36,299 nucleotides of DNA from Guillardia theta CCMP2712 (taxonomy: Eukaryota; Cryptophyceae; Pyrenomonadales; Geminigeraceae). Shown piece after piece: positions 20,572 to 31,175 of this stretch. The stretch spans positions 297,204 to 333,502 of the forward strand of contig NW_005434655.1 of the NCBI RefSeq assembly GCF_000315625.1, read 5' to 3'. Numbering within the stretch: position 1 is the first letter of the stretch; every line of letters starts with the position of its first letter. The notes under the pieces were generated by a model that was not told the DNA's origin, made no database searches, and saw only the letters and a list, made by a program, of their open reading frames with translations. A program made the position numbers and the translations under genes.

Positions 20572-21574
20572 AGAGGTACCTCCATGCACACAGAATATGG
20601 ACTCGTCGATGACAGCAGCGAGGGGCAGAAAGTCGAAGAGGTCGGTGAAATGTTTCCTGCCCCGACGACCCATCAGACACCCCCACCTCAACCCCTCCTG
20701 ATCTTCTTCTCACCAGACCGCCGCGTCCCCGTACTTCCTGACGCACTCCGAGTAGAACCCGTAGACCTGAACGACCGTCTCAGAAGCTCTGGGGCTCCAG
20801 AGCTCGAGTTGATCGCCCAGCAGCTCCCCTCCTCCCTCCCCACGTCACCTGGGTGATCTGCCGCGACTCGTGGTTGCCTCGAATGAGCTTGATCCTCCCT
20901 GCACGCCTCGTCACTCCCCGCACGTCGGACACCTTGACCTCACGAGGGTATCGCACAGAGAGGCATGCAAGCAGGGAGATCGTCTCCACGCTGTGGCTGC
21001 GCTGCTGTCTCAGTCCCACACCAGCCCTCCCCCGCCCGACGTTCCTTCCTCTGTCCACAAAGTCTCCCAGGAACAAGTAGTTGGTGCTGGGACAGAATCC
21101 GCCGACTCGGAACAAGTCCAGGAGGTCCTGAGTCGCAGCCAGTGAGGGAGGAAAGAAGTCAGAGCAGCAGGACATGGAACTGTCCATGGATGTCGCCGAC
21201 AACTGTGACAGGCGCTCGTATGCTACACACTGCCAGCAACGAGTTTGAAAGGAGGGACCGCAAAAACGGCATGCGCACCGTTGGGCTCGTTCAAGAGGAT
21301 TTCTTTCAACTGCAGGCAGACGTCCGCAACTTCTTCTTCCTTGAGCAGTTCAAGCCTGAAGTCACATAGTCATCGTCACCCTTCTATCCTCCTACTTCCA
21401 CTAGACAACTGTTGTGGCTGACTCTGTAAACGACCGTGAAAGTCAGGAGTTCATGAACGCCTGCTTCTGCTTCTGCTCCTGCTCCTGCCCCTGCCCCTGC
21501 CCCTGCCCCTGCCCCTGCCCCTGCCCCTGCCCCTGCCCCTGCTCCTGCTCCTCGCTCCTCGCTCCTCGCTCCTC

Positions 21575-21626
<52 letters not shown>

Positions 21627-21666
21627 ACTTCACTTACCGCATGCATCGCTCGATGCGAGCATCCAT
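19204..21666 (-). CDS. Serine/threonine protein phosphatase catalytic subunit, PP4/PP2A type, 12 exons
   Basis: Exons in coding order: 21666-21638, 21355-21279, 21229-21174, 21127-20849, 20766-20714, 20656-20580, 20405-20347, 20169-20130, 20077-20046, 19857-19744, 19537-19482, 19330-19204; all phases join, 332 aa. It starts MDARIERCM. The PPP metallophosphatase motifs are all present: [65 protein letters not shown]. The end, QDFFL, resembles the (D/P)YFL tails of PP2A/PP4/PP6, and FNVFSSAP resembles PP4 (FNVFEAAP), so PP4 is favoured over PP6. Such enzymes form holoenzymes through the carboxyl tail. Exon 4 as written carries two in-frame insertions absent from the family, after GDFVDRG and after VRYPRE; at least the first can be read as a 3n intron (36 or 39 nt, GTCGGG...CAG). 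Without them the length would be about 305, the family norm. Confidence 0.87.
19340..19406 (+). repeat. (GGAGCA)n/(GGGGCA)n hexamer array, intronic
   Basis: Four to five GGAGCA units then five GGGGCA units. It lies in the last intron (19331-19481) of the phosphatase gene, so the transcript carries the complementary TGCTCC/TGCCCC form. Confidence 0.88.
20465..20571 (+). repeat. (GGAGCA)n hexamer array, intronic
   Basis: About 17 GGAGCA units with one CAGCAGGAG interruption near 20520. It is in the intron 20406-20579 of the phosphatase gene, antisense to it, so the pre-mRNA reads TGCTCC repeats. Confidence 0.9.
21471..21627 (-). repeat. (CTGCTC)n/(CTGCCC)n hexamer array, intronic
   Basis: On the + strand: CTGCTC units, about nine CTGCCC units, three to four CTCGCTC units, then about nine CTGCTC units. 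It fills most of intron 1 (21356-21637) of the phosphatase gene. The pre-mRNA, read from the - strand, carries GAGCAG/GGGCAG, complementary to the arrays in the downstream introns. Confidence 0.9.
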
Positions 21667-22031
21667 AGCCTAGCCCCTCATCCCCCCCTCACTTTCATCC
21701 CCCTCATTTCCTGATGATACAGGGAGTCGTGGGAATGTAAATTCTGATCATCATTCATCGCGAGAAACAACATCAGTTTCAAGATGAAAGCCTTGTGCTT
21801 TTTCGAAATTCTCTCAAAACCATTTCCTCAACCATGTCGGATGTTTCGAGTTCACTTTATTCAACAATGAATCTTCAAAGGATGCCATGGAAAAACGTTG
21901 AACTGCCAGTGAGCCGGGAAAATTGTCAATGATCACCGGGGTGACCGATAAAGAATAAAAGGACTTGCGTTTGTGAGGGACGAGCATCTTGCTCAAAAGA
22001 ATGAATGGTCTGACTCTGATGACCGTATGTC
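21667..22031. other. Spacer between two minus-strand genes
   Basis: 365 bp between the start of the phosphatase gene and the stop of the next minus-strand gene; it should hold the phosphatase promoter and the neighbour's 3' UTR. The frames across it are short and unconvincing. No specific element identified. Confidence 0.5.
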
Positions 22032-23092
22032 TCAGTAAAGTAACTTCCATTCAGCGTACAGCTTCTGTTGCAGGTGGAACTGCACATTGAACGACAATGG
22101 TCAGGCCCTGAGGAAGAGTGCAACGCGTGACAAGTTCAGCCTTACCTTGGCTAGGAGCTTCTTTTCATCTTTGAGTATCTGTGCTGGCTGCTTGCCGTCC
22201 TCGATGTCCCTCCTGATCATTCTACGAACCTCAAGTTTCGAGGGCCTCTGAGGGGGGCCCTTCTCAGCCAACCTGCTGAAGCCCTTGGGGAACGGGTGCA
22301 GCCTGATCTTTTGTTTGAGCACGTTCCGTTTCATCTGCAGCATCTGCGTGTCGTCGTAGCTGTGAGATAGCAGAGCAACCTGTCCAGGTTTCCATGAGCC
22401 CAAGCAAAAGGTGACACAAGAAGGAACCTTGGCCTTCAGATCCAGCCTTGCTCTCATCTTACCCTCTTCGGCTCGCCTCTGCATTTCCTGTACGTAAGGG
22501 CGAGTGAGGATAAGAAATGGAGAGCGAGAAATCTAGCGTTTTCACCGGTAAATTCCTTCTTCCTGTCTGTGTGATATCCTCTACGGAAGGAGAGTCCGGG
22601 TCATCCGAGGGGTTGTAAAGTTTCCCCAGCGGAATCTTCAGTTGTGATGAGGATTTCTCTTCTTGCTCTCCAACCTTTCAGAACAAAGAATCACAGCGAA
22701 CCAGACTGTGCCTCGTGGAGCATACCTTGGGCATTTTCTGCAGAACTCTCTCCATATTTTGTTCCAGTGTCGCGTGTTTATGATCAAAGCCATCAAGTTG
22801 GTAATGATTGTCATACGCATTCCCGCTCCTTCCTAGCAGTGCATTCGAGTATGCCACAGTATTGTTGCGATGATGGGAAAAGACGACGACTGCTATACAT
22901 GCGGCTATCGTACATATGAGAGAAATTGCATGTCTGTTGGGAGGCAGGGAAGCATTCTCAGAACATTAGACATCACACAAAGACCACAGACCTGCGGCAG
23001 AATTGGACTTCTTCCTGTGCTTTGCTGTCTCGCAAGATGATCCTGAAACGAGTGAACTGATCTCCTGTACACTCATGTATGCAATCTGGCAT
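22032..23092 (-). CDS. Small single-pass membrane protein with charged coiled-coil tail, function unknown
   Basis: Exons in coding order: 23092-22992, 22933-22726, 22674-22546, 22487-22428, 22379-22146, 22064-22032; introns 48-81 nt, all phases consistent, 254 aa. It begins MPDCIHECTGDQF, followed by a charged segment (ILRDSKAQEEVQF). One hydrophobic segment at about residues 34-50 (HAISLICTIAACIAVVVF) follows, formed across the first junction. The rest is hydrophilic: NAYDNHYQLDGFDHKHATLE, then KLYNPSDDPDSPSVEDIT, then basic helices (EMQRRAEEGKMRARL, VRRMIRRDIEDGK, ILKDEKKLLAK), ending KLYAEWKLLY. I do not recognise a family. The basic helices could bind nucleic acid or a partner; this is a guess. 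An upstream in-frame Met near 23152 would extend the N-terminus, but the sequence just before 23092 reads like a splice acceptor (CTGTGCAG). Confidence 0.62.
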
Positions 23093-25059
23093 CTGCACAG
23101 AAGGATGGTTAGTTGCAGGTTGGCTGGACGTCTCTCTCCCTTCCATCAACTGTGTTGCTCTTCCCTCGTCTCCTCTTCTCCCTCCGCCTCCTCTTTTTAC
23201 CTCCTTCCAGCGCGCCCGCGTCATTTTCCGTACTGCATAGAGGGAGGAGGTCAATCTGACAACTACCCCACCCTCCACTGAATTTTCACCAGAATCATAA
23301 TCACCCCGTGTCAAAATGAGGTACCCCCTTTTATTACCTAATAATATCCCCTATCTTTAGCAACCCAAGACCACCCTATTCTCACATTACCCCACCTGGA
23401 TCACCCCACCCTTGTAGTTCCCACTCTCTATTCTTGGCTGACAACTCTAGTCATATCAATCTTTGTTGAGCTTTTCATTTATAAATTTATAGAGAGTACC
23501 CTACCCCTCATTTGGTCCATCGCAAAAGTGTACCTCCACCCTTCCTTACAGTACCCCCACCCTGATAAAAACACTCAAATGGAGGGGAGTCTTCTGCTTC
23601 TCCACCCACCCCAGGAGGACAAGTGGTGTCACCCACTAGAAGTGAGATCCCCTACCCCTCCCAACAACAGTCTTAACCACCCCTCCCTACAACTTTTTCG
23701 CCGCCTCAGAAGGAACCCCATTGAATGTTACAGGACTCAGCGGCTCAACCCTACCCCACCCCCTCTCAAGTACCCTCACTGTAGCATTTCACTAGCACCC
23801 CACCCCCTTAAAACACCCACCCTAGGAATTGTTGGGGGTATCACAACCCCCAAGGGAGAGGATCACCCCCCTTCTCCCAGGCCCAACACTGGTACATTCA
23901 TGGTATCCCTATTTCACTCTGACTCTAACATATAAAACCGTGTACCTTTAGATAATGACACAAAGTACTAGCATCTTTCACCCGACCCTTTTCATCCTAC
24001 CCCCTCGAATAAGGTTGAGTCATCTACCTCTCGCATCCCTTGGGTTCATTAGGAGGTAACCCAGCCCTCCACCCCTTGATGATATGAGAAAAGCAGGGGT
24101 AGTCATCCTCTCAACTGGACCCTCTACCCTAGCCGTTGGGAGCCGCCGGGCTCCGGGTCCCATCCAAGTTGTACCGGCATTTTTAAAATGGAAATATGAG
24201 ATGTCACTAAACCAGGGTGGATACCCCATGACACCGCAGCCCATTATTTTGCTCTAAAAAGTAGGGGTACTGAGACCACCCCACCCACAAATGATTTGAT
24301 TTGAAAAGTTGGCGATTGAACACCCCAGCGGGCGGTTCCCCGTTTCAGAATTGGTTCCGAAAAAGTGTTACAATTTGAAATGTTTCATATTCTTAAATAC
24401 TTTTTTCAGGTGATTTTTGGACCTGCTTTTTTAAATTTGCTTGACGTGTTGAAGGATGCAAGCCACCATCGACAGGAACGATTTCAAAGACATCGCGGCA
24501 ATGGCCTACTTTGCTGATAGCAGGACGAACGGAAGAGGGAGAGGAGGGGGAGGAGGAGCGAGTGACAGAGGGATCAGAGGATAAAGGGCAAAGAGATGAT
24601 GGGGAAGCTCGCTGGTCAGTCTGATAGCGAGAAGAACTCCTCGCTCGAGCTATTTTTTGATATGAAACCTCATAGTGCGAATCGATGGCCCTGACAAGGG
24701 ACAAATGTCCCTGACCAGCAGTTTCCGTGATGTGACCGAGTGAGCATGAAGCGCTGATGTGCAGTGTCTCTCGAGTGCTAATTGACGCAGGGATGAGAAG
24801 ATGTCAATGTTCTCGTTTTCAAACGTTGCACCTGAAATTTAGATTTCGAAGCAAATGATATCACAGGTCATAGCTGGTTGAATGGAATTAGGAAAGAACG
24901 AAATCGGAGAGGCTGTGGAAAAGCAGAGGCTTGTAGAAAGATGGTCATAAAGGATGACATAATTAGCAACTACACTCACTCGAGAACTCGAAACTCTTAC
25001 AAAAGGAATTACCCGTGATCTGCAAACTTCGACAGTGAGATTGTTCTGGCAGATTAGCA
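23093..25059. other. Long non-coding tract with large C-rich island
   Basis: Nearly 2 kb between divergent genes. About 23270-24300 is the largest C-rich island: CCCC/CCC runs every few bases on + (GTACCCCC, ACCCCACC, CTACCCC) with A/T spacers and few G runs. The 135-aa frame 23528-23935 is a Pro/His/Thr composition artefact. About 24310-24450 is AT-rich. A 42-codon frame at 24456-24584 (start MQATIDRNDFKDIAAMAY, then Gly-rich) looks protein-like for its first 20 residues but has no visible continuation. From 24600 to 25059 nothing was recognised. Confidence 0.55.
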
Positions 25060-25938
25060 ATGGGCAACGAACAGAGTGTGGTTCCAGGGATTGATATGTG
25101 CTGTGCCAAGCGATCATCAGCCAAACAAAGTGTAAGCTAGCATGCCTTGACGACTGCTGGATTCGTGATCGTTGTACTGGGCAGGACCGAAGAGAGCAGG
25201 TGGATGAAGGGGACTTGCTAGTTAGAAGTAAACCCGAGAAGCGTATCCTCTCCAGGTGAAGAACAACTCTTCTCTCGTCAGTATCTCACAAGTTGTATGG
25301 CCAGCTGGGAATCCGGAAACGCGAATGGCGATGGTATGTACATACTCAAACTTGATTAGTTTATAGATTTGCCTTGTTTTTGACGTGGAGATGCATTTGC
25401 ACCCGATGGCTGATACGTTTTTGCTTTTTGTAGGTTCGAAAGCTACCAGTAGCGACAATGTACTGATATACTGATCATGTTTCCGTGTAAATTGCCTTCA
25501 CGTTCAGATAACTCCCGAGAAAGTTGGGATCGGAGCGTACTTCCAGAAATCTCCGGATGAACCAGGGTGTTTGGCTGTGAAGGTAGTCTTCCTTTTCTCT
25601 ATATTACTCCTCATGACATTATGTTCTTGTAGTCGCTTGTCGATGGACCAGCCAAGAAGTGTGGAAAGATCAAGACCGGAGATATTATTGTCGCTGTCGA
25701 CGGATACAACGTTTACGGGAAGAAATTGGCGGAGGTGATTCTATTTGAGAGGGAGTTATGGCAAGGCTAATCACTTCTCGTCAGCTGGCAGAGCATCTGC
25801 TTGGTCCTAAGGGAACCGAAGTCTCTCTTGTGAGCAAACAATTTCTCGCAGCGGCATGCTGACGATGCGCAGACTTTCAAGAGCAAGAGTCAGTCTACAC
25901 TCGACCAAGAATACACCGTGAAGCTCGTACGGGGGTAA
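25060..25938 (+). CDS. Small lipidated PDZ-domain protein, 8 exons
   Basis: Exons: 25060-25131, 25185-25255, 25282-25333, 25434-25448, 25508-25582, 25633-25734, 25785-25829, 25873-25938; 165 aa, ending in TAA. The product starts MGNEQSVVPGIDMCCAK: Gly2 with Ser6 fits N-myristoylation and Cys14-Cys15 could be palmitoylated, a dual-acylation plasma-membrane signal. A linker (about residues 25-70) leads to a PDZ domain: VGIGAYFQKS as the carboxylate-binding loop region, then DGPAKKCGKIKTGDIIVAVDG, LAEHLLGPKGTEVSL, and EYTVKLVRG as the final strand. PDZ domains bind C-terminal peptides, so this would be a membrane-bound adaptor. The 15-nt fourth exon is the least certain; skipping it would also keep frame. 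Confidence 0.72.
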
Positions 25939-26268
25939 GACACAGGGAGGAAGTTTGCCAGGGGAACTAAAGTTTAGGATGATCAGGCTCTGATAAGTCT
26001 TCCTGGAGCTTGTTGAAACATTAACATCCTTCACTCACTGCGCTGTCAACTCGAATCGCGGGTTTGAACTCGATGCTACCATGCTGGTGACATGGCGCTT
26101 CTATGTATCACTACAATGCTAAGGGCTTGTTGTTCCGTGCGATCTTTCCGCTTCTTCTCGTTCTCTTTGACTCTCTTGGTACTAAAAGGATTTTCAAATT
26201 TCCTCTCAGCCCGTTACCCCCCTTGTTGATTCCGTCGACGCACTTGGCCGGTTCTGGAACAGCAGGAC
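25939..26268. other. Spacer between convergent genes
   Basis: 330 bp between the stop of the small PDZ gene (+) and that of the lipase gene (-). Short frames are present, but nothing supports a gene. An alternative reading of the last lipase exon would end at 26214 and use part of this spacer. Confidence 0.5.
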
Positions 26269-27861
26269 TCATGAACGACTCGGCTCCTTCCCCCGGCCTC
26301 GCTCTCCCTGGAATGACAGCAGCAGCTCCGCCTTCCTCGTCCTGTGCGCCAGGCCCTTGAGCTCGTTGTCGGAGAACATGTGCTTGTGGATCCTGGCGGC
26401 GCATGCAGGCAGGCGGGACCCGAAGCCCCACGACTTGCTGCGAGGAAGACAAGGAGGTCGCGGAGGGTTGGGAGGATTCTCCCCTGAGCTCTCGTCCACG
26501 TTGGTGGGGAGGAGGGAGAAGTGGTCTGGTTGAGCATGAGCTGGAGAGGCGACCGAAGTTGACATGACGCTGAGCGAGTGGAGGTTTCTGGAGCAAGCGC
26601 AGGGTCATTCGAAGTGAGAGGAAGGCGAGGGAGCGAGAAGAAGAAGGAGAGGGAAGTTGGAGGAAGAGAAGGAAGGGGCACACAGCGCCGGCTAGGAAAG
26701 TCGAGGGAGAGGGAGGAGCAACTTTCTCACCCGGCGGAGTTGTTGCGGATGGAGGAGGTGCCGAAGAGTTGGTTGAGATCCAGGTGGGTGTGCCGCTGCC
26801 TCGTCGTCTGCAATGGAGTCAGTGGAGCAAGGGAGTCAAGCAAAACTCCTACGATCGACAAACTCGCACGCCTGCCAGCACAGTCAGAGGAGGAACGAGA
26901 GATCGTGGGCGATAGAGAGGACTTGAAGGAGAGGAAGGAAGGAGGGCAGGAGAGGGACAGGGAGGTCACGTGGAGTGGACTAGGGAAGGAATAGCTTGTC
27001 ATCGGCCTCACCTTCCCTGGTTGGTCGCATCCGCCAGCCCTCGAGGGATCGTTTGCTGGCTCCGCTCATGCGCCCTGAGTGCAAGGAGGCGGACGCACTG
27101 ATCCAGGACGATCTCTAGCTGACTCTGAAGTCTGATCCTCTCGATGTTGGGCCAAGTCCTCCTCTCCGCCACAAGCATGAACCTGCTGCTCCCTCAGCGA
27201 AAATCCGTCTCCGCCTCCTCCTCCTCCCTCAGCCCATATGTCACCATCCTCCCTCCCTCTCCCTCTCTCCCTCCTCCTCCTTCCCCTTGACTGTGCTCCT
27301 CCTTTTCCTCTCCTCCAGATCTTCTCACTTCTCCAGTGCCTCGGGCGTCGGGTTGGAAATCATCGTCGCATATCCCTGTCGCCCTATGAGCAACTGCAAG
27401 GGTGCAGGAAAGGAGAAGAAGGAGGAGGAGGAGGAAACAAAGAAGTAGAGGAAGAGGAGGAGGGAGGGAGGGAGATGGAGAACCTGTAGGGTGATTGGCG
27501 CGACGATGGTGACGTCACCGACGTACGTCTGGTTGAGGAGCGAGGAGAGGAAGCTCGGTGCTAGCCCAACATCGACCACCTGAGGACTGAGAATGAGGGT
27601 TGAACGAGGAGGAGGAGGAGGAGGAGGAGGAGGAGAACGCACGAAAGTAACGGGACGAGAAGAGGAGGAGAAGGGAAGCGAGGTAAACGTGTCTCTCCTG
27701 TTGGCAGCGATGGATAACTTCCGACTTGACGAAGTAGCCTGCAGCTGAACACATCCGACCTTGAAGGAGGAGACGGTCAGAAAAAGTGGGCACGGGGAGG
27801 GAGGAGAGGGGAATTTCCCTTCGGATTCAGGAAAAATCGCCCATCCTCCCTCTCTCAAAGA

Positions 27862-27894
<33 letters not shown>

Positions 27895-29640
27895 AGGAAG
27901 AAGAGGAGAAGGAATGAAGCTACTGCTCTAACTCGCTCTTTCTCTTGACGAGGCTGCTGGCTCACCAAGGATTCCTGGCTTGCTGGCGCAGTACCCGACC
28001 CTTGAAGGATTTCTCTGAAGATGCTGGACGAATGGAATCGCGTGCGGATTCGTCTGATAAAATCGGATAAGGACGAGGAGAGCATGGAAAGAGGAAGGAG
28101 GAAGAGGGAGGGGGGAAGAGGAAGGGAGGAGGAAGAAGGTGGAAAGGCAGGGAGAGCGAGGAAGACGGACGGAGGAAAAGGGGGGAAAGGAGGATGAGGG
28201 AGGGAGGGAGGGAGGGAAGGGGCGAGAGGAACCTGGGACACGATGACGTAGTTAACATTGAAGAGTTCTTTGAGGCGATTGATCGGCAGGTCTGACTGCA
28301 GGCTGCCGTCTGTCCATCGCACGCTCGAGATGTGATACGAGACTTGCTCCCCCTTGGCGTTCTTCGCTACCAGCTCGACCGACTCAAAGAGTCCTGGCAG
28401 TGCACAGGAAGCAGAGGCCGCGCTCCAGACCTGCGGCAAGGTGAGCAGAGCAGAGCAGAGCAGAGCAGAGCAGAGCAGAGCAGAGCAGAGCAGAGCAGTG
28501 CAGTGCAGTGCAGTGCAGTGCAGTGCGGTGAAGAGCAGAGCAGAGCAGAGCAGAGCCAAGGGAGTGAGGGAGTTTGAGAAGGGGGTAGAGGAGAAGAGAG
28601 GAAGATAGCGGGATTCTGCAAGAACAAGGAGAGGGCAACGGGGAGGGCAAAGGCGACGAGAGGAGGAAAAATGCAGGGAGAAGGAGGGGGAGGCGAGCGA
28701 GGGAACAACAAGAAGGGGAAGGTACCAGCACGTGAGGAGCGGTGAGGTAGTTGAGCAGGCGAGGATGCTCGAAGTTGTTCCCCGGGGACACCGAGATGTT
28801 GATGATCCTCCCGGTCCTCTCGAACGCCTCGGCGAACGTCAAGTCCCCGATGTCGTGTCGCAGCACCTCCTGCAGGTTCTCGACGTCCATCAGCACCCCC
28901 TTGCTCAGTATCTTCCGCAGCCTCTCGCTCATGTTGCCCCTCCCAGCGAAGAAGTCCAGCCTTATCTCCCTCCTGATCAGCTCCATCCCCTCCCCAAACA
29001 GCTCCGCCAGCTCCTCCGACGTCCTGACCCCGATAATCGCGAGCACGATGGCTCCTGCCGAGCTTCCGGACATGACGCGAGGAAGGAGGCCCTGCATGAA
29101 CAGCGCTCTCACTACCCCGAAGTGGTACATGCCCAGGCTCGCTCCCCCTGACAGCAGCAGCGCTGTCTTGCCGAGGGCATGGCGCGACTCCGTGAAGAAG
29201 TCGAGCTTCTCCTGCAGCGACAGCTCCTCTTCCTTGCACTCACAGATCCCCAGCATCATCCTCACCAGCTCCTCGTTGTGTCTCTCTATCAGCCTCTTCG
29301 TCCCCACGTACGTCTGGTTGTAGAGTCCCTCGTTCCCCGTCCCGCCCAAGTTCCTCGTCAGCCCCGACCGCAGCCAGAACACGATACTCGAGTAGTCTGC
29401 CTTGGCCTCCAGCCTCAGCATCTCCGACAGCCGCTCCTGGATCAGCCGCGAGTCGTAGAGGGAGGAGGAGGGGTCTCGCTTCCAGGCCTCTGCCCCTTGC
29501 AGCTCATCCAGCTTCGTGGCTGCCGCCAGCCATTCCTCGTACGACTTGGCCTCCTCCAGCCTCTTGGTCCAACTGCCTATCGCGCTCTTCCGCTCCTGCT
29601 GCTCGCTTCTTCCCCTGCTCCATCTCACAAAGCTTCCCAT
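26269..29640 (-). CDS. Patatin-like (DUF3336/SDP1-type) triacylglycerol lipase, about 9 exons
   Basis: Exons in coding order: 29640-28726, 28430-28233, 28053-27966, 27759-27689, 27579-27484, 27393-27329, 27182-27012, 26807-26731, and about 26567-26269. The first exon encodes a DUF3336-like N-terminus ([34 protein letters not shown]), then the patatin core: oxyanion loop GGASLG (165-170), nucleophile elbow GSSAG with Ser194, and [11 protein letters not shown] with catalytic Asp346 across the next exon. [22 protein letters not shown] and TWPNIERI follow, as in SDP1-type storage-lipid lipases of plants and Tgl3/4/5 of yeast. The predicted role is to release fatty acids from triacylglycerol at lipid droplets. 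The C-terminal tail is Ser/Pro-rich and low in conservation; the join of the last exon (frame at 26565-26269 versus 26214) is uncertain. An in-frame Met also lies at 29646. Confidence 0.83.
27867..27892 (+). repeat. (GCA)n trinucleotide run
   Basis: About eight AGC/GCA units in an intron of the lipase gene. Confidence 0.85.
28441..28556 (+). repeat. (GAGCA)n - (GTGCA)n - (GAGCA)n pentamer array in intron
   Basis: About ten GAGCA units, then five GTGCA units, a short break (GGTGAA), then four more GAGCA units. It sits in the first intron (28431-28725) of the lipase gene, adjacent to its acceptor. The unit change from A to T at one position in the middle block suggests a mutated unit that then expanded. 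Confidence 0.9.
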
Positions 29641-31175
29641 GCTCAAGGGAGACGCGGGGGAGGTGACGAGATCAAGTCATGATGCAGACAGGCGGAGGGA
29701 GGGGAGGAGGTTGATTCGAGGGCTGCACGCCAGCCCCGAGCTACCACGAGCGAAGTTGCAACTTGACTCAGACGTGTGATGGTTGACGAGAGAAGTCCGA
29801 GAGTAAGACTGGCATGAGGAAAGAGTGTGGAGTATCTGCAAAGAAACAACAAGTTCAGCACAACAGCATTGAACCCAATCAAGTTCTCCCGATACAGGAC
29901 ATCAACGATAGCGCATGAGGAGAAACAGGCGGAGGGGGAACAATGGCTTCAAGGGCAGGATGAGCCGTAAGGAATCATATTGATGCCGGCAGTCGCGACA
30001 TCCAAATGGACAGAAGACGGTCGGCGGGGTAGGAAGTTGGGGGTAGGAACATCAGTCATCTAGGTAAGCAACGAGAGGAGGACTGGGAGGATGAGGACGT
30101 TGAGGTCAAGAAGAACGAGAACGAGAACGAGAACGAAGAACGAGGAGGTCGTAATACAGGAAGAGAATAAGGAGGAGGAGGAGAACAAGCACCAGAAGGA
30201 GGAGGAGGAGGAAGGGGGGGCAGAGGATCGATCTGGCGCCCTCCACGCCATCCTTTTATCCCGACGGAATGTAAAACAGTATTTTAAAGTTAAAATATTT
30301 ACCACCTTTAGGTACATAAACGCTTCCTAAAACCCTTAAATATACGAGTTTTAAGTATGGTTTTTACCGAATCGATATGAAATAGAAAGTATTGATATTT
30401 ATTACTATTATATATGCCGTTAGGATGGGGGCTGCTCCTGGTACTACCAAGGAATTTGGTACAAATGGTGTGTATATCCTTGTCATGAGATAATATATAG
30501 ATATAAAGTACCCCCACCCCCATTGAGATAACCTAACCCACAATCCTAACGAAATGTACCCACCGATGCTATAGATTATACCTGAAAGAGCTACCCCCCA
30601 CCCTCTCTTCCCCCCCATGGGCATGAAATGCACAACCACGCACAGGTAGAGGGTGTAGTGGGGGGAGTTGGCGCAGAAGAAGAGCATGGAGCAAGAGGCT
30701 CAGGATAAGAAGCAGATCAGCACAGCAACATGAGCCGGAATGACAACGAGAGCAGTTGATGAGGCATTCGAACGATGCTCGGCAGACCATATTCTTTTTC
30801 AAAGGGGGGGAGGGGGCGGAAGGGGAGGGGGGGATCCCTATGGCGGGGCGAATCAACGAGTGAGATCGAGGGATTCACAAGGCATGCCAGTCAAGAATGC
30901 TTGCTCAGGCAGATCAAATCAAAGACATGGTAATGATCAGATGACGGTAGACGATGCGTCGTAGGGACATCATCATGGCAATGTAATACCTTACTATGAC
31001 GATTTCGTAATAGAAGTGTGAGGAGGGAGCAGGTTTCATAACTAGGGGGGTCGACAGCCTTTTTATCCTCGACAAACATGGCATTGATCTGCATGACGCT
31101 CGCAGGCGTCTGGGTGTGATGAGCGACTTGATGTTGTGTTCACGTAGTAAGATAAGGTTTTATACATCCGATGTA
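29641..31175. other. Intergenic region without a recognised gene
   Basis: About 1.5 kb upstream of the lipase gene and downstream of PSTK. About 30090-30225 is polypurine (GAACGAGAACGAG, GGAGGAGGAGGAG) and gives a 79-aa Lys/Glu/Arg frame explained by composition. About 30270-30420 is AT-rich. 30500-30620 carries CCCC-type motifs (TACCCCCACCCCC) and 30655-30840 carries G-rich motifs. No RNA gene or transposon feature was seen. Confidence 0.5.

Noticed and set aside
28384-28725. Reading through the pentamer array as part of the lipase protein
   Set aside because: The frame continues as Leu/Cys/Ser repeats, whereas removing the GT-AG intron 28431-28725 joins the patatin core exactly before the catalytic Asp exon.
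30091-30330. 79-aa Lys/Glu/Arg-rich frame
   Set aside because: It lies over a polypurine tract and shows no non-repetitive protein-like segment of convincing length.
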